From the NCBI RefSeq assembly GCF_000149955.1, contig NC_030996.1:80039-144038 (forward strand): DNA of 64,000 bases. Direction: 5' to 3'. The number at the start of each line of letters is the position of its first letter. Positions within the stretch are counted from its first letter, which is position 1. The stretch is from Fusarium oxysporum f. sp. lycopersici 4287 (Eukaryota > Ascomycota > Sordariomycetes > Hypocreales > Nectriaceae). The notes under the pieces are model-generated. The model saw only the letters and a list, made by a program, of their open reading frames with translations, searched no databases and was not told the DNA's origin. Both the position numbers and the translations under genes were made by a program. Positions 1-12,553 of the stretch are shown in pieces.

Positions 1-1322
1 TCAGCCCCCTTGATCGTAATACGAGACATTTGCAACTTTCAGCTGCAATGGTCTTGCTCTGGAGTAACAGGCTTATCTCTTGAATACTAGATGATCATGT
101 CGTCATCAGCCGCATAAGCTTTCGGCATTCCCGGTTCCCGCTGATCGACTATCTTATTCCCGTTCATGGAGGGTAGCGCTTCTTGCATAAACATGCTGAC
201 AGCATGAACTCAAATAATCCACGGCCAGCAACAAAACGGCAAGAATACCCTCAGTGGGTATGAAAGTCTGACGGCGAATAGGGAGTATATCATGAACCCC
301 GGGCCCGCCGACTGGTGATAAGGGCACGTTCCTCAGAGTTGCCCAAGTTCCTTCGGCTCGAGATACGCTGTGAAAATGAGGCGAACGCCGTATGGGGTAA
401 GACTTTTGCCGTCCAGAACGCTGAGACCAATTTGAGTTGTTGTTCAGAACGTAACGGAAACGGACGAGTGCATCAAGATATGGTTACATGGAGATGCCAG
501 GGGCTTCACGGTTGCCAATCGGGTAAGCATCCGTCAACTTCCCCCACTCAGCGTTTTGCCAGACTGGGGATACCGTTACGGGAGCAAAAATACGACGTAA
601 GTCTGGTTTGGGATGTTCATGCCGGTGCTGATATAACATAGAGTTTTCACTGATATGAAGCTCGGGTTCGGTTCCCGAATAAAGGTGAGGAAGCTTTGCG
701 GGTACCGAAGCCGATATCAACGAACGGCTGTGCAAAGCGCTGCTTTTGGATCACTTCTACAGACTGATCTAATACCGAAGCATGTCCGGTCATGATAAAC
801 ATCTGAGTAACAGGCCACAATTCCGCAGCCGCTTTACGGGTCCCATAAGCATTTCAACGATTTGCCCTTTGGCTTTTGGGCCTTTATACCACTATGGCAT
901 GAATAAATTTGTCCAGTTACATGCCGGACCTCGAGATACCTTGGTCTGAGCTAAACTAAAGGCATGGTGATCGCCCAATAGGATACACCCTCGATCTAGC
1001 AGTAGCCTGGACTTATATCAAGCAGATGAAAACATGCGTTCATCGCGAAGGTGCCATTGACTAAATGATTCTTTTGCCGATTGTTAAGTTAAGTTTAACT
1101 ACCACCAATATCTCTCTGTGAGAAAGATCTATTGGGAAGAACATATTCATATCATTGCGATGTGTCGAATTGATCAAGTATACAAGATGCAGACAGACCT
1201 ATCCGTAGATTAATCGATAAATGGCAATGCCTGTGTCATTGAAAGCAGAGGATCCGTGGTTTCATTATTAAACGCATATATCCATCCTGAAGCAAGGGGC
1301 CTATCATGGATACAAAAGCCTC
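1..1322. other. Gene-poor stretch at the window start
   Basis: I see no supportable gene here. The open frames on both strands are short (up to about 108 codons), overlap each other, and show no signal peptide, domain motif or convincing intron signals. It could hold decayed coding sequence, but I could not identify a family. Confidence 0.5.
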
Positions 1323-1866
1323 TTACACCTCGGCAGCAGTTACAGAGAAAGGAGTGACACCAGCAGGGCTGCCACTTCCAATATACCAAAAATAAGTTTT
1401 GCCTCCAGCACTGACTCCATTCGCGTCGGTGTAAAACTTGTTATACACATTATTCCCTGCGGAGGTAGTGCGAATCAGCACATCGTCATCGTCCTCTTGA
1501 CATGTAGTCCTGGGAACACTGCATAAAAGAGCGCCACTATCAACCTGGTACTTCAAGTACTCGAATGGTTTGTTGGGGCCAGTGTTGCTGGGGTCGCAGT
1601 ACGCGACTAGAGGCGGGGAGGAGATGCCGCGAGACCCTGCGTAGTAGGCGCATACGTACGCAGCGCCGTTGGCATCTTGGAGGCGGCCGGTGGTTGGTTC
1701 GATGGTGAATGTTCGAACGCTGCCGGTCTGAGGGATGGCTGGGTCGAAAATGAGATATGATGTCAGCTCGGTGTTTGATTGGAGCTGTTGATTGCTGAGA
1801 TTTCCGCCGTTTGCGAGGAGGGAGTACGTTGGGTTGGCTGCTGGGGCGGTGCTGGTGCTGGATTAA
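1323..1866 (-). pseudogene. 3' part of a secreted-type hypothetical protein, 5' end not found
   Basis: The minus-strand frame is open from about 1863 to the stop at 1323 and encodes about 180 residues rich in Ser, Thr, Gly and Asn. It contains paired-cysteine-like segments (VCAYYAG, AYCDPSN, LLCSVPRTTCQ) typical of fungal extracellular proteins. An in-frame TAA lies immediately upstream, near a possible splice acceptor (ATCCAG, about 1860). I could not find an upstream exon with an ATG and signal peptide in the next 500 bp: the only long upstream frame gives no leader. It is therefore either a 5'-truncated relic or a gene whose first exon I failed to recognise. The family is unknown to me. 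Confidence 0.4.
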
Positions 1867-2451
1867 TTGTTAAGGATGAGGCGCTACTGCAGGGGTGGCA
1901 GTTTAGCTAAACTAGATTTGTTGCTACGCTAAAATTAGCATAAGTTGCAGTGTGTATACGGGGTAATCGTTTACGGTCGATGCTTCTAACATTGATGATG
2001 GCATAAATGCGTGTTTATTCAGATATGAGCTTGAGAAAGACCAAGTCACCATTACATGCAGAGTAACAGTAGACTGGGTTACCTTGGCCTACGTTGAGAT
2101 AAGTCGAGCTTGGTAGAGCAGATGGAAAGACGAAGACTCGGGTTGAATATCACTTTATAAGTTTTTTCATGTACACAGGACAAACTTGTAAGGACTAGAC
2201 GAAAATCATCCTCTACTTTGCATATTCAGCCAATTACGCAACACCATGCGTGATACATAAGACCGCAAAAACTGGTTTTCCCGAGCATGCATATCTATTA
2301 TTGGCATCAATATCTTACTGGATATTGTGGTTAGTCAGCATCATTCAGCCCAGCACATCAACCTGCACAGCCTGATCAGGCTGTGTCATTTCCTTCCTCT
2401 TTTACCCCTCACCTGAGAGCGTCAGATTATCTCTCGAGAGCACTTATCGTC
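1867..2451. other. Intergenic, upstream of the NACHT gene
   Basis: No gene seen. The open frame entering the NACHT gene from 2383 starts at a GTG, so this stretch is best read as its 5' leader and promoter. Confidence 0.5.
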
Positions 2452-5400
2452 ATGTTAACAGGTTTCGAAGCCCTCGGCGCGGCGAGCGCAGTTTTGCAAG
2501 TCATCTCGTTTGCCAGCGACCTGGCCGTAGCCTGCAAGAACGCTTATGATGGAGCTACAACTTCTCAAGATGATCTTCAGCGCTACGCGGGGCGGATGTC
2601 CGAAGCCGTCGATTGCGTGCACACTCGCTGTGAGAAGATGAGTAATGCAAACTCCAAGTTTGCTAGCCCAAAGCTTCAAACCATTGCCAAGGAATGCAAA
2701 GATGCAGCCGATAAGCTGGAGGCCGAAGTTCAGTATGTAACTAGCTTGCAGGCCAAGGGCGATATTGTTAAGTCGCTCCGCAAGGCTTTCAGAGTGTCAA
2801 GTCATCAGAAAAAACTGCAAGCTCTTCAGGAATCGCTTTCAATGTATCAACAGGTTATTAGAACTGAGCTAGTGTCCCATCTGTGGTAAGCTCACGATTG
2901 AATCTCCCAGAATATTCACTAAGACAAGCCTTACTATAGCTCGCAGAGCGATGCGATATACTTCCAGCAAGATGCATCATTCGGTAAATTGGATACCGAT
3001 ATCCAGTTTCTCATCAACCAGCTGGCTCAAGGCATTACTGATGTAAAAGATCTCGTGAAGCGAGAACACGCTGCAACGCGCAACGCGATTACCCAAGAAC
3101 GTGCCAGGGCCGAGGTAGCCATTAATTCGCACACTGATAGCCAAGTCCTGGAGCTCAGGACTACCTCTGAGACAAAGAGGAAGTGTGAAGTATTTCTTCA
3201 GAGCCTTAAAGCTCCTCTGATGAATCAACGGTACAACGAGGTCATGGACTCCAGAGATGCAAGCTTTAACCAAGTATTTGCATCTTATGAAGATATGAAA
3301 ACTACGTACTATTGGGATCCGGAGAGTGATGGCTCTATAAAAGATGATGACCCGGAAGACGACAACCCAGAAGATGACGCTTCAGCAGATGATTACGCTT
3401 CAAATGATAATAGCAATGCTAAAGGTCATAATATCTCCAAGGCACCTCGTGATTCAGATGATAACAGCCTTGTGAATCATATCCATCGCTCATGGGCTTC
3501 GTTTAACTCATGGCTGCAATCAGACGACAAATTGTTCTATATCCAAGGCAAACCTGGCTCCGGAAAAAGTACGCTTGTTAAATTCATTCTGGACCAAGAG
3601 CAAACCAAAGATTTGGTCCAAAGATGGAGCCCCGATGCGACTATTCTCTCCTATTTCTTCTGGAAGATCGGATCAGAAGAGCAGAAGAGTATAAAAGGTC
3701 TTTGGTGCTCTTTACTCTACCAACGACTTCAAGATCAACAACAACTGATTCTGAGCATTCTACAACGTTTCAATCACCTATCCCGTCACTCAGAATATCA
3801 TGACTGGGCAATGAAAGATTTGAAAACTGTCTGGGATTATCTTGCGAACATGGATAACCGACACCTCTGCATCTTCGTTGATGGTCTAGATGAAATTCGG
3901 AATGAAGATGGTTTTTCAAAGCTTCTTGGGTCTATTGATACCATATCAATGTTCCCAGAAATTAAGATGTGTGTTTCGACTCGACCTGAAGCGAGGATTA
4001 TAAGGTGGCTCAAGACGAAAAAGGCTGCTGGGATTCTACTTGAGGACTTGACAAGATATGATATGCTTGTCTTTGTACAAAAGAGATTCCGTGAACTATC
4101 GCCAAATAGTCAAGTCTCTTCGGAAACCTCCCGAAATCTACGCTGGCAACTTGTAGATAAAGCGCAAGGTGTATTTCTATGGCTGTACCTTGCTACACGA
4201 AGTGTTATCGACGGGATTGAGAACATGGATTCTGAGGATATGCTTTTTGCACGACTAAACGCGCTCCCCGGAGATCTTGAGAGCTTATATATCGACCTGT
4301 GGCAGAGGATGAATGCAAAAAGCCCTGTCTATCTAGAGACAGCTCGCAGATACTTTCGCTATGTTCTGCAGGAATCATTCCACCCAATTGTCATACAAAT
4401 TGGCCAAGATGACATGCTTCTCTCACGGCCATCGATAGTACAAATCGCCTGTGCTGAGAACCCTGAACTACAAGAAAAGCTTCTGAACGGCACGGGCACG
4501 ATCGGACTACCAGAAGTTCTTCGAAGGTGCGAAGATACAACGGCTTCAATACACAACCGGTGCGCAGGGTTGCTTGAAGTGCATTTGGAAAAGCATTACC
4601 AACGTGTTTATGAAAAATTGGAAAATAATAGCAATGCTTTCGGCGAGGTAGTATTCATTCATCGAACTGCACATGACTTTTTGACAGGCACAGAAGCGGG
4701 TCGAGTCATTCTGGGATGCGGACCATTGTCTGACTTTTCCTCGCAAACGCAATTATTAAACGGCCTGATTTGCACGGCGATAGTTCTGGCATCCGAATTG
4801 AAACCATCGTATACCAGCCTCGTTATCATTATTCAAATTACTGATTTTGCAAAACGGTGGGGAAATGAGGGTCTGCAACTGGCTACAAAGATGCTCGACA
4901 TCGTTCGGCCATTGTATGACAGAAAGTTAATAAGATTCTGGGATGATCTTTGGGTACCATCCGACCCGTTCTTCAGTTGGTTGACTAACGAGGACTTATT
5001 TGATGACTTCGTCATCTCCCGTCTGGCAACCGAAACCTCGACTGATCTGGCCACGAGCGTGTTGCGTAAGGGATGGGCTCCAGGGCCTGATATCAGATTG
5101 TTCAAGAAACTGTCTAAGAGACTGTTCTTCACACTAATCAAACTCGGAGCGCATCCACACGAGCATGGCACTTTTTGTGAACCGCAAATGCAACCATTTG
5201 CCAGGAAGGAAACGGCGTTTACCAATCTTCTCATGTCTTTTATCATTTCAACAAAATGGCCTGATGTGAAGCATCGTCTTTCTATGGATGACGAACTGCA
5301 ACGTAAATCATTGCTTGAAACTTTGGAAATTGCAATATATATGGCGACAACTTGCCAGAATCTGAATGCAGTCGTTTCATTGTTTGCTTGCATTCCTGTA

Positions 5401-6045
5401 ACTGGGACCCTGATGATGATTCCATTCGGAGGAGTATTAGATGAAGGGGGAGAGCCCACCTCTCGTTATGTCTCTATGATTTGCGAGATCAACATAGAGT
5501 TCTTGCTGTTGTATCTTCTCTCGAAGGTTGGTGGGAATCTGGCCGACTGTGTCCTAGCAGCTCCTCAAGCTCAGGATGTGCTATCAAGAATTGACTGTCC
5601 CTTGGTCAAGATACGATATTTCCAACTGCCACGGGAGAAAGAGGATAAGTCAAAGCAAGAAATTTCATCTCGAAAAAAGTATCAGCGCATTGTATCACCA
5701 GTACCACTGCTAATAAGCGATATCGAACAGCTTTTTGATGTGGACTTCGAGGGGCTTTCGCAGGGCTTGCACGTACCACATGAGGATAAAACAGATCTCC
5801 AAACGATCACCCAGTATATTAAGGACGTGGAGACCGAAGAAGTCAATGTCGAAGATATGATGACAAGTTCAGCTGCTGAGAACCTGGGATTTTGTACATA
5901 CGAGGAAGCAGGCATAATTCCACCTTATGAATATCTAAGAAACGCACGAGAGAGAAATCACATGGAATGGATGTCGTTTCCTTTGGCAATGGGAAAGCTT
6001 GAAGCAGCAGCGGCTATCAAGGAAGGAATAGAAGGTCACGAGTGA
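2452..6045 (+). CDS. NACHT-domain NLR-like STAND protein
   Basis: Predicted signal-transducing NTPase of the fungal NLR type, which act in non-self recognition and heterokaryon incompatibility. Exon 1 is 2452-2885 and exon 2 is 2940-6045. The 54-bp intron (GTAAGC..CTATAG) restores frame with a split Cys codon, giving 1179 aa. Residues 1-150 form a helical fungal NLR N-terminal domain (start MLTGFEALGAASAVLQV). An acidic Asp/Asn-rich linker follows. The NACHT P-loop GKPGSGKST is near residue 348 and the Walker B-like CIFVDGLDE near 455. Downstream, the motifs IHNRCAGLLEVH and FIHRTAHDFLTGT are conserved in fungal NACHT proteins that lack classical C-terminal repeats, and I see no WD40, ankyrin or TPR array. 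The first ATG in frame is chosen as start. The gene is convergent with the small gene at 6155-6743. The NACHT call is firm, the biological role inferred. Confidence 0.9.
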
Positions 6046-6154
6046 TTCTCATCTGATGGCCACTTTTTGTTTAGACTTTTGTTGGGGAAGTATTTACAGG
6101 AGCCTAGAATTAGAGACCTTTGTTCATCTTGAAACTATCTTGTTCTTATGCCTC

Positions 6155-6743
6155 TTAATTTTTATAGCCAAAAATGCCCTTGATTGGCGGATCTCTTTCC
6201 TTCTGAGCGATGCTCACAGCTTCTGAAGGAATCAACTCTCTTTCTCTTAGAAGGTTTAGCACCTCCATTGCCCACTCCTGACATCTTTTTGTATGCACCT
6301 GAATATGAATTTGTTAGACTTGGTTACGCTTCTTCTAACTGGGTACTTACCCCGTCGATTGACGCACGTATGTTTTGTCCTTTAGGAGGCGGAGGTACGG
6401 ATTCTGCAAGTCGTTCGATAAGGCTTCTCGGCGTATTCTCTCTTATCTCAGATTCAGTTTCTGGGTAGTTGTGAAGGATTGAGTCGTCGATCTCCCCAAG
6501 AAAGACCAACTGTTTCAAGTCCGTGTAGGCTTGAGTGTTGTAGTTCCTATGAACCTCGAATACAAAACCGGACATGAGAGGTTCTCCAACAACATGAATT
6601 CTTGTGCCAATAGCCTTGAGAGATCGGAAGTCTTCACTGATAGTGTCCCGATCATATTCTGCGGTCGGGATGAAGAGGGCGAAATGAGAGCGTTGGTTCG
6701 CGCCTCCGCCGGACTTGGCAAGATATAGGGAGCGAAGTGGCAT
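6155..6743 (-). CDS. Small conserved fungal protein of unknown function
   Basis: Two exons, 6743-6351 and 6298-6155, joined across a 52-bp intron (GTAAGT..TTCAG) in phase 0, give 178 aa. The protein starts MPLRSLYLAKSGG and contains HFALFIP, GTRIHVVGEP and GQNIRASIDG. The second exon adds a helical tail beginning VHTKRCQEWAMEVL. From memory, this arrangement recurs in many Fusarium and other ascomycete proteins without an assigned function. I can name no catalytic residue, signal peptide or membrane segment. It sits between two NLR genes: 109 bp from the convergent NACHT gene and 283 bp downstream of the co-directional patatin NLR. A functional link to them is possible but unproven. Confidence 0.8.
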
Positions 6744-7025
6744 GATGAGTTGTAAAGAGTAGCTTTATGAAAGGTCCTCGGGTGATGCAAAGGATAACTT
6801 TTGGAATTATAATTATCTCTCGTCAGTATTTGTAGAAGCGGGGTTTCTTGACTTTCTGAAAATAGATACGCTAACAAGGATTGTAGCAACGCCCTTATAA
6901 CAGACCTCATAAACAGAGCACGGAAGGGCGGATGATAAAATGCACAGTATATCATAACAACGCAATTTACATGGCCATGCAAATGTATTACTTGAGATGA
7001 ATGGGATGTTGGCGATTCAATAGCA

Positions 7026-10000
7026 TCATCTACGCATCCAAGTCCACTTCCAGGTCTCGGCACACTTCTCATAACCCGCTTCCGCCCACTTTCTATGCTC
7101 ATTACTTTGACCCAAATTCCGACGTACGAGACGCATGTGTTCATACAACTTCAAAGCTGTATACACGTTTTGTTTGTTAAAATATGCCTCTGCCAGTTGA
7201 TTTTCAGAACACATGGTCTCCCTGTTCATCTGCCCAAGTGTCTTCCTTTGAATAGGGACAAGCTCCTCCAAAACCGAAATTGCTTTTGTCAGCTCTTTGG
7301 TCTCCAGGTATTGATTGGCTAGGTGTGATTGAGTTATGAGGGTTTCGGAATGTGATTTGCCTAAGATCTGCTCCTGGATTGGCAGGGTCTCTTCTAGAAT
7401 AGAAATGGCTTCGTTGTGTTGACCTCTCTGCCCATAAGCATAGGCAAGATGATTCTTGACGAAAATGAGAATCGGATCATCCTTTGCAATTTTGCTTCCC
7501 GCGGCGTCTACCCCCATCTCAAGATTTTCGATTGCCTTCTCATACTCTTTAGCGGAGCTGTAGCATTTCCCAAGCTCACCCAGAAGTGTCAACCTCTCCA
7601 TTGCGCTTCTTTTATTGTCAACCTTTTTGAGCTTTTCTAAGCGATCAATCTCTTTCTTTGGCGCACCGTTAAAACGATGGCTTTTTGCGAGAACGCATGA
7701 CACCGCCAATACGCTGCTGCCATCCTTTGAAAGGTGCTTTTCCTGAAATGCCAAGGCCTTTTCCGTGAGCTGGATCGCCTTTGCTGACTGCTCTGTTTCT
7801 GCATAGGCTTCTGCAAGGTCGAGTTGGATGCGAAGGCGTCGCTGGGTATTTTTGAATGAGGACTTTCTTGCCCAACCCAGAGTTTGCTGGAGCCATGGAA
7901 TTGCTCCCTTGACATCCCGTTCTCGTAAAAGCCAGGATCCGACTTTGCACGCAAGTTGAAAGCGCTCATCGAATTTCAGGTTGTGGTCTTGACATCCAGT
8001 AAGGACTCGAATAGCATGAGCCTCGTACTTTTTCCAAATTAATCGCTTCGACCACTCCACCTGTGGGATAAGCTCGTTGAGGCGCTTTGTCACTGTTTCC
8101 GTCAGGCCCTTAGAAGCTTTCTTTTGTTTAACCCATGCTCGCATGCATAGATGAACGACGGTGGATATATCGAACATATTCCCCCCTTGCCTTGGAGCCA
8201 TGAGAAAGAAGCTGCACAGTGTACCGATAGACTCTTCGAGTTCGGCCTTTCCACCCTTGATTCCAGTACCAGCAAGAATTGTTCTTGGGATGGATGATGG
8301 TCCAATTTGAGAAATAAACTCAAGTAGCGTCCCGGCGTGTGTGTTGTCTTTCTTAATTGCCTCGAATAATTTCATGGCTGTCTTAAGTAAGGAGTCCTGG
8401 GAATCTCTCCCTCCGCCTAACCCGTTGGACTCTGGTGAGATGAACGGGAATGCATCTTGACTGGGGCTGCGCAACAAATCCAGGAACTTGTGTATCGTGA
8501 GATGGGCATGGTTGTTAAGGTACCTTGCTGCCTGTTGTATACTCAAAGGAAGGCCATTTAGCTCAGATAGTAGCTCCTGAGCTATGTCCTCATCTGCAAG
8601 CAGCCTCCTGTTGAACAGGGACTGTCTCAGAATGGAGATTGCATCTGGGTTTTCCAGTCCTTCGACTTTGATGACCTTGTTCACTTGATTTCCCACAGCA
8701 GTGGTTGCAGCTTTCATCGAATGTGTAATGAACAAGATATTGCCTTCCTTGCTATCAGGAAGATTACTGAAAGCACTCCTAGGCTGAGCACTAGGGTTTA
8801 ATGAATAGTTGTCGGTATCAGCGTCGTCAATGATGAGGAACCACCTTCCAAGATGTTCTGTAGATAAATAACGATGTAAAAGGACCCTTGCATCGGAAGA
8901 CTTGGACTGATGTTCATAGCGGCGAAATAGATCCAACTTCTGTGTGATCCGTGAGTAGGACTCCTCAAGATTGTCTGCTGACAGCCAAAAGACAGAGTAT
9001 TCGGGGTATGCTGAATGAACCCACTCTGCGAATTGAATTGCGATTTGAGTTTTGCCGGATCCGTGGAGCCCTGCCAGTGCCGCTCTCTGATGTCGATCTT
9101 GGGGGAGGGCGGCCTGTAGTTTTCTGAGGTATTTGGGTCTGTCTATAGCGGAAGGGGGTAGCTTCGTTGGTACGAAGAAGCAAGGCTGTGGTGGGGACTT
9201 TATTTGCCGAGATGCAGGCTGTTGAGACTGACTCTCTTGAGGGTTCTCTGGGCTCTGTGGATTTGGGCTTGGTGATAAGAGGTCTTGTTCATGCTAAGAA
9301 ACGTAAATGCCTCGTTAGAAGACCAGGATTTTGGAGTGCACCTACCGTGCTTCTGAGCTCAAAGTCCAGCCCAGTAAGTTCTATACAAGAAGTCATTAGT
9401 TGATAATAGTCTCAGGCCATTATGAAATACGTACTCTTCTTCAATATTAGATTCTCAACGCATCTCTGAACAGAGGAACTCTGGACTTGACTGTTTAGAT
9501 ACTTGTAAGTTGCCGCCTGGATCTCGCCTTTCTTTTTATACTCTTTCATCCCTACAGTCTGCAATCCGTGGTCCACGTTGAATCGAAAGTATCTTCCCTG
9601 ATCGAGGTGCTGTCTCCACCTCTTCATCGACGCTTCTGCTGTCTTTTCGACATCCGTTGCCATTTTAGCCAGCGTAGCTATGCATTTGTCAATTCGATCG
9701 TGAATGTTGTATGTCGGAAGTTTGCCCGTTCCTATCGATACGAAGCACTTAACTAGTTGCTGTAAATTCCCAGTGTTTGGGCACCAAATCTCCCTAGCTT
9801 CTTCTTCGACTTGGTCAACAGGGTTATTGGCCCCGAGAGCTCCGTCGATAAATTTCATGCCTCCGATGGAGACAGGATTGAAGAAAGTCGTGGCGGCAGA
9901 TGTAGCTCGAGCCGCTTGGCAGATAGTTGCGTTGAGAAAGCTGTTATGGCTGGTGTAGCTTCTGAATCGATATGTAGCCGCGTCGAGTTTTGAGGTGGCG

Positions 10001-10621
10001 CACACAAAACTGCCCGATTTCAAGAATCAATACTGTGATCCATCGGGGAAACTTGTCAACAGGGCACGCCAGGGAATACTTACACCTTGCAGCCAGGCTC
10101 GCGACTATCAACCATATCATCTGTTGGCGACAGCCCCCTATCCCTCAAAGTCTTCTCTATCGCATCTTTGAGTCCTCCGGAATCGAATCGAGCTTGTGTC
10201 TGCCCTAGAAGGTTGAACTTTGACTGATGGACCCTTGCCTCTTTGCTAAAGACCACCTTGATAAGGTCGTTATAAGCCGAAATGCATTCATCAACGTCCA
10301 TTTGTAGCCTTCCAAGCATTATGGCGATCAGTCTGGTAGGAGGTGAGTAATAGCGCAATCATATGTCCTTTCTGGCAAACCTTACCCGCCCGTACTCGTG
10401 CCTCCAATTAGATCAAAGATATCCGCTGGCTTCTGCGGACTTTGTCCTAATTTCTCCCTCTTGGCGTTATGTCCATCCATGATTCTTTTCAGGACATATA
10501 GTGAAGATAGGCCGCGTACCCCGCCGCCATCGAGGGAGAGCATACAAATGCCCTCCTCATCCAGCAGACTCGCGCTAGGCGGCTTGGGATTATGTTCGCT
10601 CATTTTCTTTGGCATTAGCAT
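7026..10621 (-). CDS. Patatin-like phospholipase / NB-ARC / TPR NLR protein
   Basis: Fungal NLR with a patatin phospholipase effector, predicted to hydrolyse lipids when the NB-ARC switch is triggered. Five exons: 10621-10386, 10332-10084, 10009-9435, 9380-9346 (35 bp) and 9293-7026. All phases agree, giving 1120 aa. The N-terminal patatin domain has the oxyanion-hole motif DGGGVRG, the nucleophile motif GTSTGG (split by intron 1) and the catalytic Asp in FIDGALGANNP. A Pro/Gln/Ser-rich linker leads to the NTPase with P-loop GLHGSGKTQ and Walker B-like FLIIDDAD. The C-terminal half is helical TPR repeats (for example GQRGQHNEAISILEETLPIQ). All patatin and P-loop residues I can check are present, so it looks functional. 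The ATG at 10621 was chosen; two further in-frame ATGs follow within seven codons. Confidence 0.9.
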
Positions 10622-11399
10622 AAGATGTGAAGAAAGACAGATAACTGTTGCTATCTCAAGCTCAGCCTCGTCCCCATGCCAGTGAGACTGGCTGTATGCA
10701 CGTCGTAGTCAGCTGCTTATCTATTCCGCCCCTTATTGGCCATATTTGCGGCATTACCCCCGCAGTTCAAACAAAGGTGAGGTTTTGCATGATCTTGGAG
10801 GAATCCATATTACCTTACTATTTTTCGAGCTCATTATCTGAAGTGCAAGATGCCAGGTGCCAGATCTTTCTTCTCTGAGGCTATGGTCCATGTGCATGTT
10901 GCAAGTCGATCTGCTAGCCCATGGAGCCAACCCAGATGAAGCCCTTAAACGACGAGCTTGTTATTAAGACAGGAAGTAATTAATAGTAGATGGGCTATTC
11001 TTTAGAATCAAAGACGTTGTTTTCCTCCTTTCTCTTATTTGCTAGCTAAATCAGATGGGCATTTCACAGAGTTGGTGTCTCTCGCTATTTGTCCAAGTTT
11101 AGAGATACTACACTAATGCAAAGTTGATGCTCAAGCCGCCTCGGCTGCAAATGTCGGATGGCAAAGTCTAGAACTCCACCAATAGGAAGAAATCTCTTGA
11201 GTTGTTACCAAGCTCGAAGAGGCAGGTGGTGAGATTACAGCTTCTCCAATTGGTCGTTACTGCGCCGCATCGTAAGGTGCAGCAGCCAGGAACATATTAA
11301 GGACTTCCCAGTGAGTTACATAGTATTTCCGACTTTTCAAAGACCTTCAATACTTAACTCTAAATTAAGCTCTCAGAGGTCTCCATACAGCTATTCACG
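10622..11399. other. Intergenic between divergent genes
   Basis: No gene or repeat seen. It carries the 5' regions of the patatin NLR (-) and the anchored protein (+). Confidence 0.5.
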
Positions 11400-12387
11400 A
11401 TGCCAACCGCCACTGAATACTTTGGCATTGGACTCACGAACAACGGTCCACTAACAACAACATATACGCCCCCCGCAAGCTGCACAACAGTAACGACAGA
11501 TCAAATCTTCTTCGCGAAACCCGACTATATATCAGAAGGGTACGGAGCTCCGACATGCGAGACTGCTTCAATGGGGAAATGTCTGCCACCTGGCTCCAAT
11601 TATGACAAACAGGTCGCCTACTTGAATGAATACGGAGGTCAAGGCGCTATTGACTACTACTCGCCTGGCATAGCTTGTCCCAAAGGCTGGACTACAGCTG
11701 GCACGTTGGCGCATGGCAACGAAACAGGCTCTGTTGAGAAGAGTGGTGTTTTTACGCAGACGAGGAGCACACTGCCAGGCGTGTCTGTTACTGATCCGAA
11801 TATGCCGCTGGAACAGATATGGCTTAATGCATTGGGTCCCTCTGAGACGCTTGCATATTGCTGCCCTAGGTACATCCCACTTCCTCTCTTCACCTCTTAT
11901 TGTTGTCTAATGCTTGCGCAGTGGCTGGGTTGCTGAAAAGGGAGTAGGTTGCTTTTCATCAATCGAGCCCTTGAAATCAGCAACATACACAGAAGTATGC
12001 ATCAAATACCTACCCCAAAGCGCTATACGTTCCGTCTACACGGTAGAAGGAAGCAAGGTGTCGCATTATCTATACTCGGCGGTAACAGTGGGCCCAACTT
12101 CAGTGATTTGGCCAATGTCCGCTGTGCAAACTGAGCCAAGATTCGAGTACGACGAACTTGCGGTAGTTCGACGCTTTCCTGCAGTGAAGCTTGTTTACAA
12201 GGAGTCGGATTTGAAGCCAACTGGGGTTGGAGATGAAAGTAACGATGGGAAAAGCGGTGATGATGACGATGATAAGAAAGAGGATGATGATAATGGAGCT
12301 TCGGGTCTGTTGAGGAGCGGTGGGCTTATCTCAATGATTGCGGTGCTGTTTAGCATGCTTTTTGGCGCTGGGTTGGTAATTATCTAG
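11400..12387 (+). CDS. Hypothetical protein with C-terminal membrane anchor
   Basis: Exons 11400-11869 and 11922-12387, joined across a 52-bp intron (GTACAT..GCGCAG) with a split Ser codon, give 311 aa. The N-terminal part is Thr/Pro/Cys-rich (for example CTTVTTDQIFFAKP) with many cysteines including AYCCPSGW across the junction. Near the C-terminus there is a highly acidic Asp/Lys stretch (about residues 281-295), then a hydrophobic segment ending GAGLVII. No convincing N-terminal signal peptide is visible from the chosen ATG, so topology is uncertain: it may be tail-anchored, or the leader may lie in an unseen upstream exon. I recognise the pattern as common among uncharacterised Fusarium proteins but cannot name a family. 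Its 3' end is convergent with the F-box-like relic. Confidence 0.75.
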
Positions 12388-12553
12388 TTATTAAGAAGGT
12401 CTTGATCATCAGAAGGAAGGTTGATATTACAAGTGAAATAGACGAAAGCTAGCTCCAGAATCTCATTTATTCCCCTCAGAAACAGCTACACAGCTTTTGC
12501 CTTCTCGGAAGTCGAGATGCTGCAAGATAATACAGTCCATGAAAAGCAACAAC

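Noticed and set aside
315..735. Opposed frames near the window start
   Set aside because: They overlap each other, lack motifs and intron signals, and look like chance open frames.
4833..5459. A 208-codon minus-strand frame inside the NACHT gene
   Set aside because: Antisense shadow of the NLR exon with no motif.
6515..7144. A 209-codon minus-strand frame between the small gene and the patatin NLR
   Set aside because: It overlaps both genes in another frame and lacks domain features.
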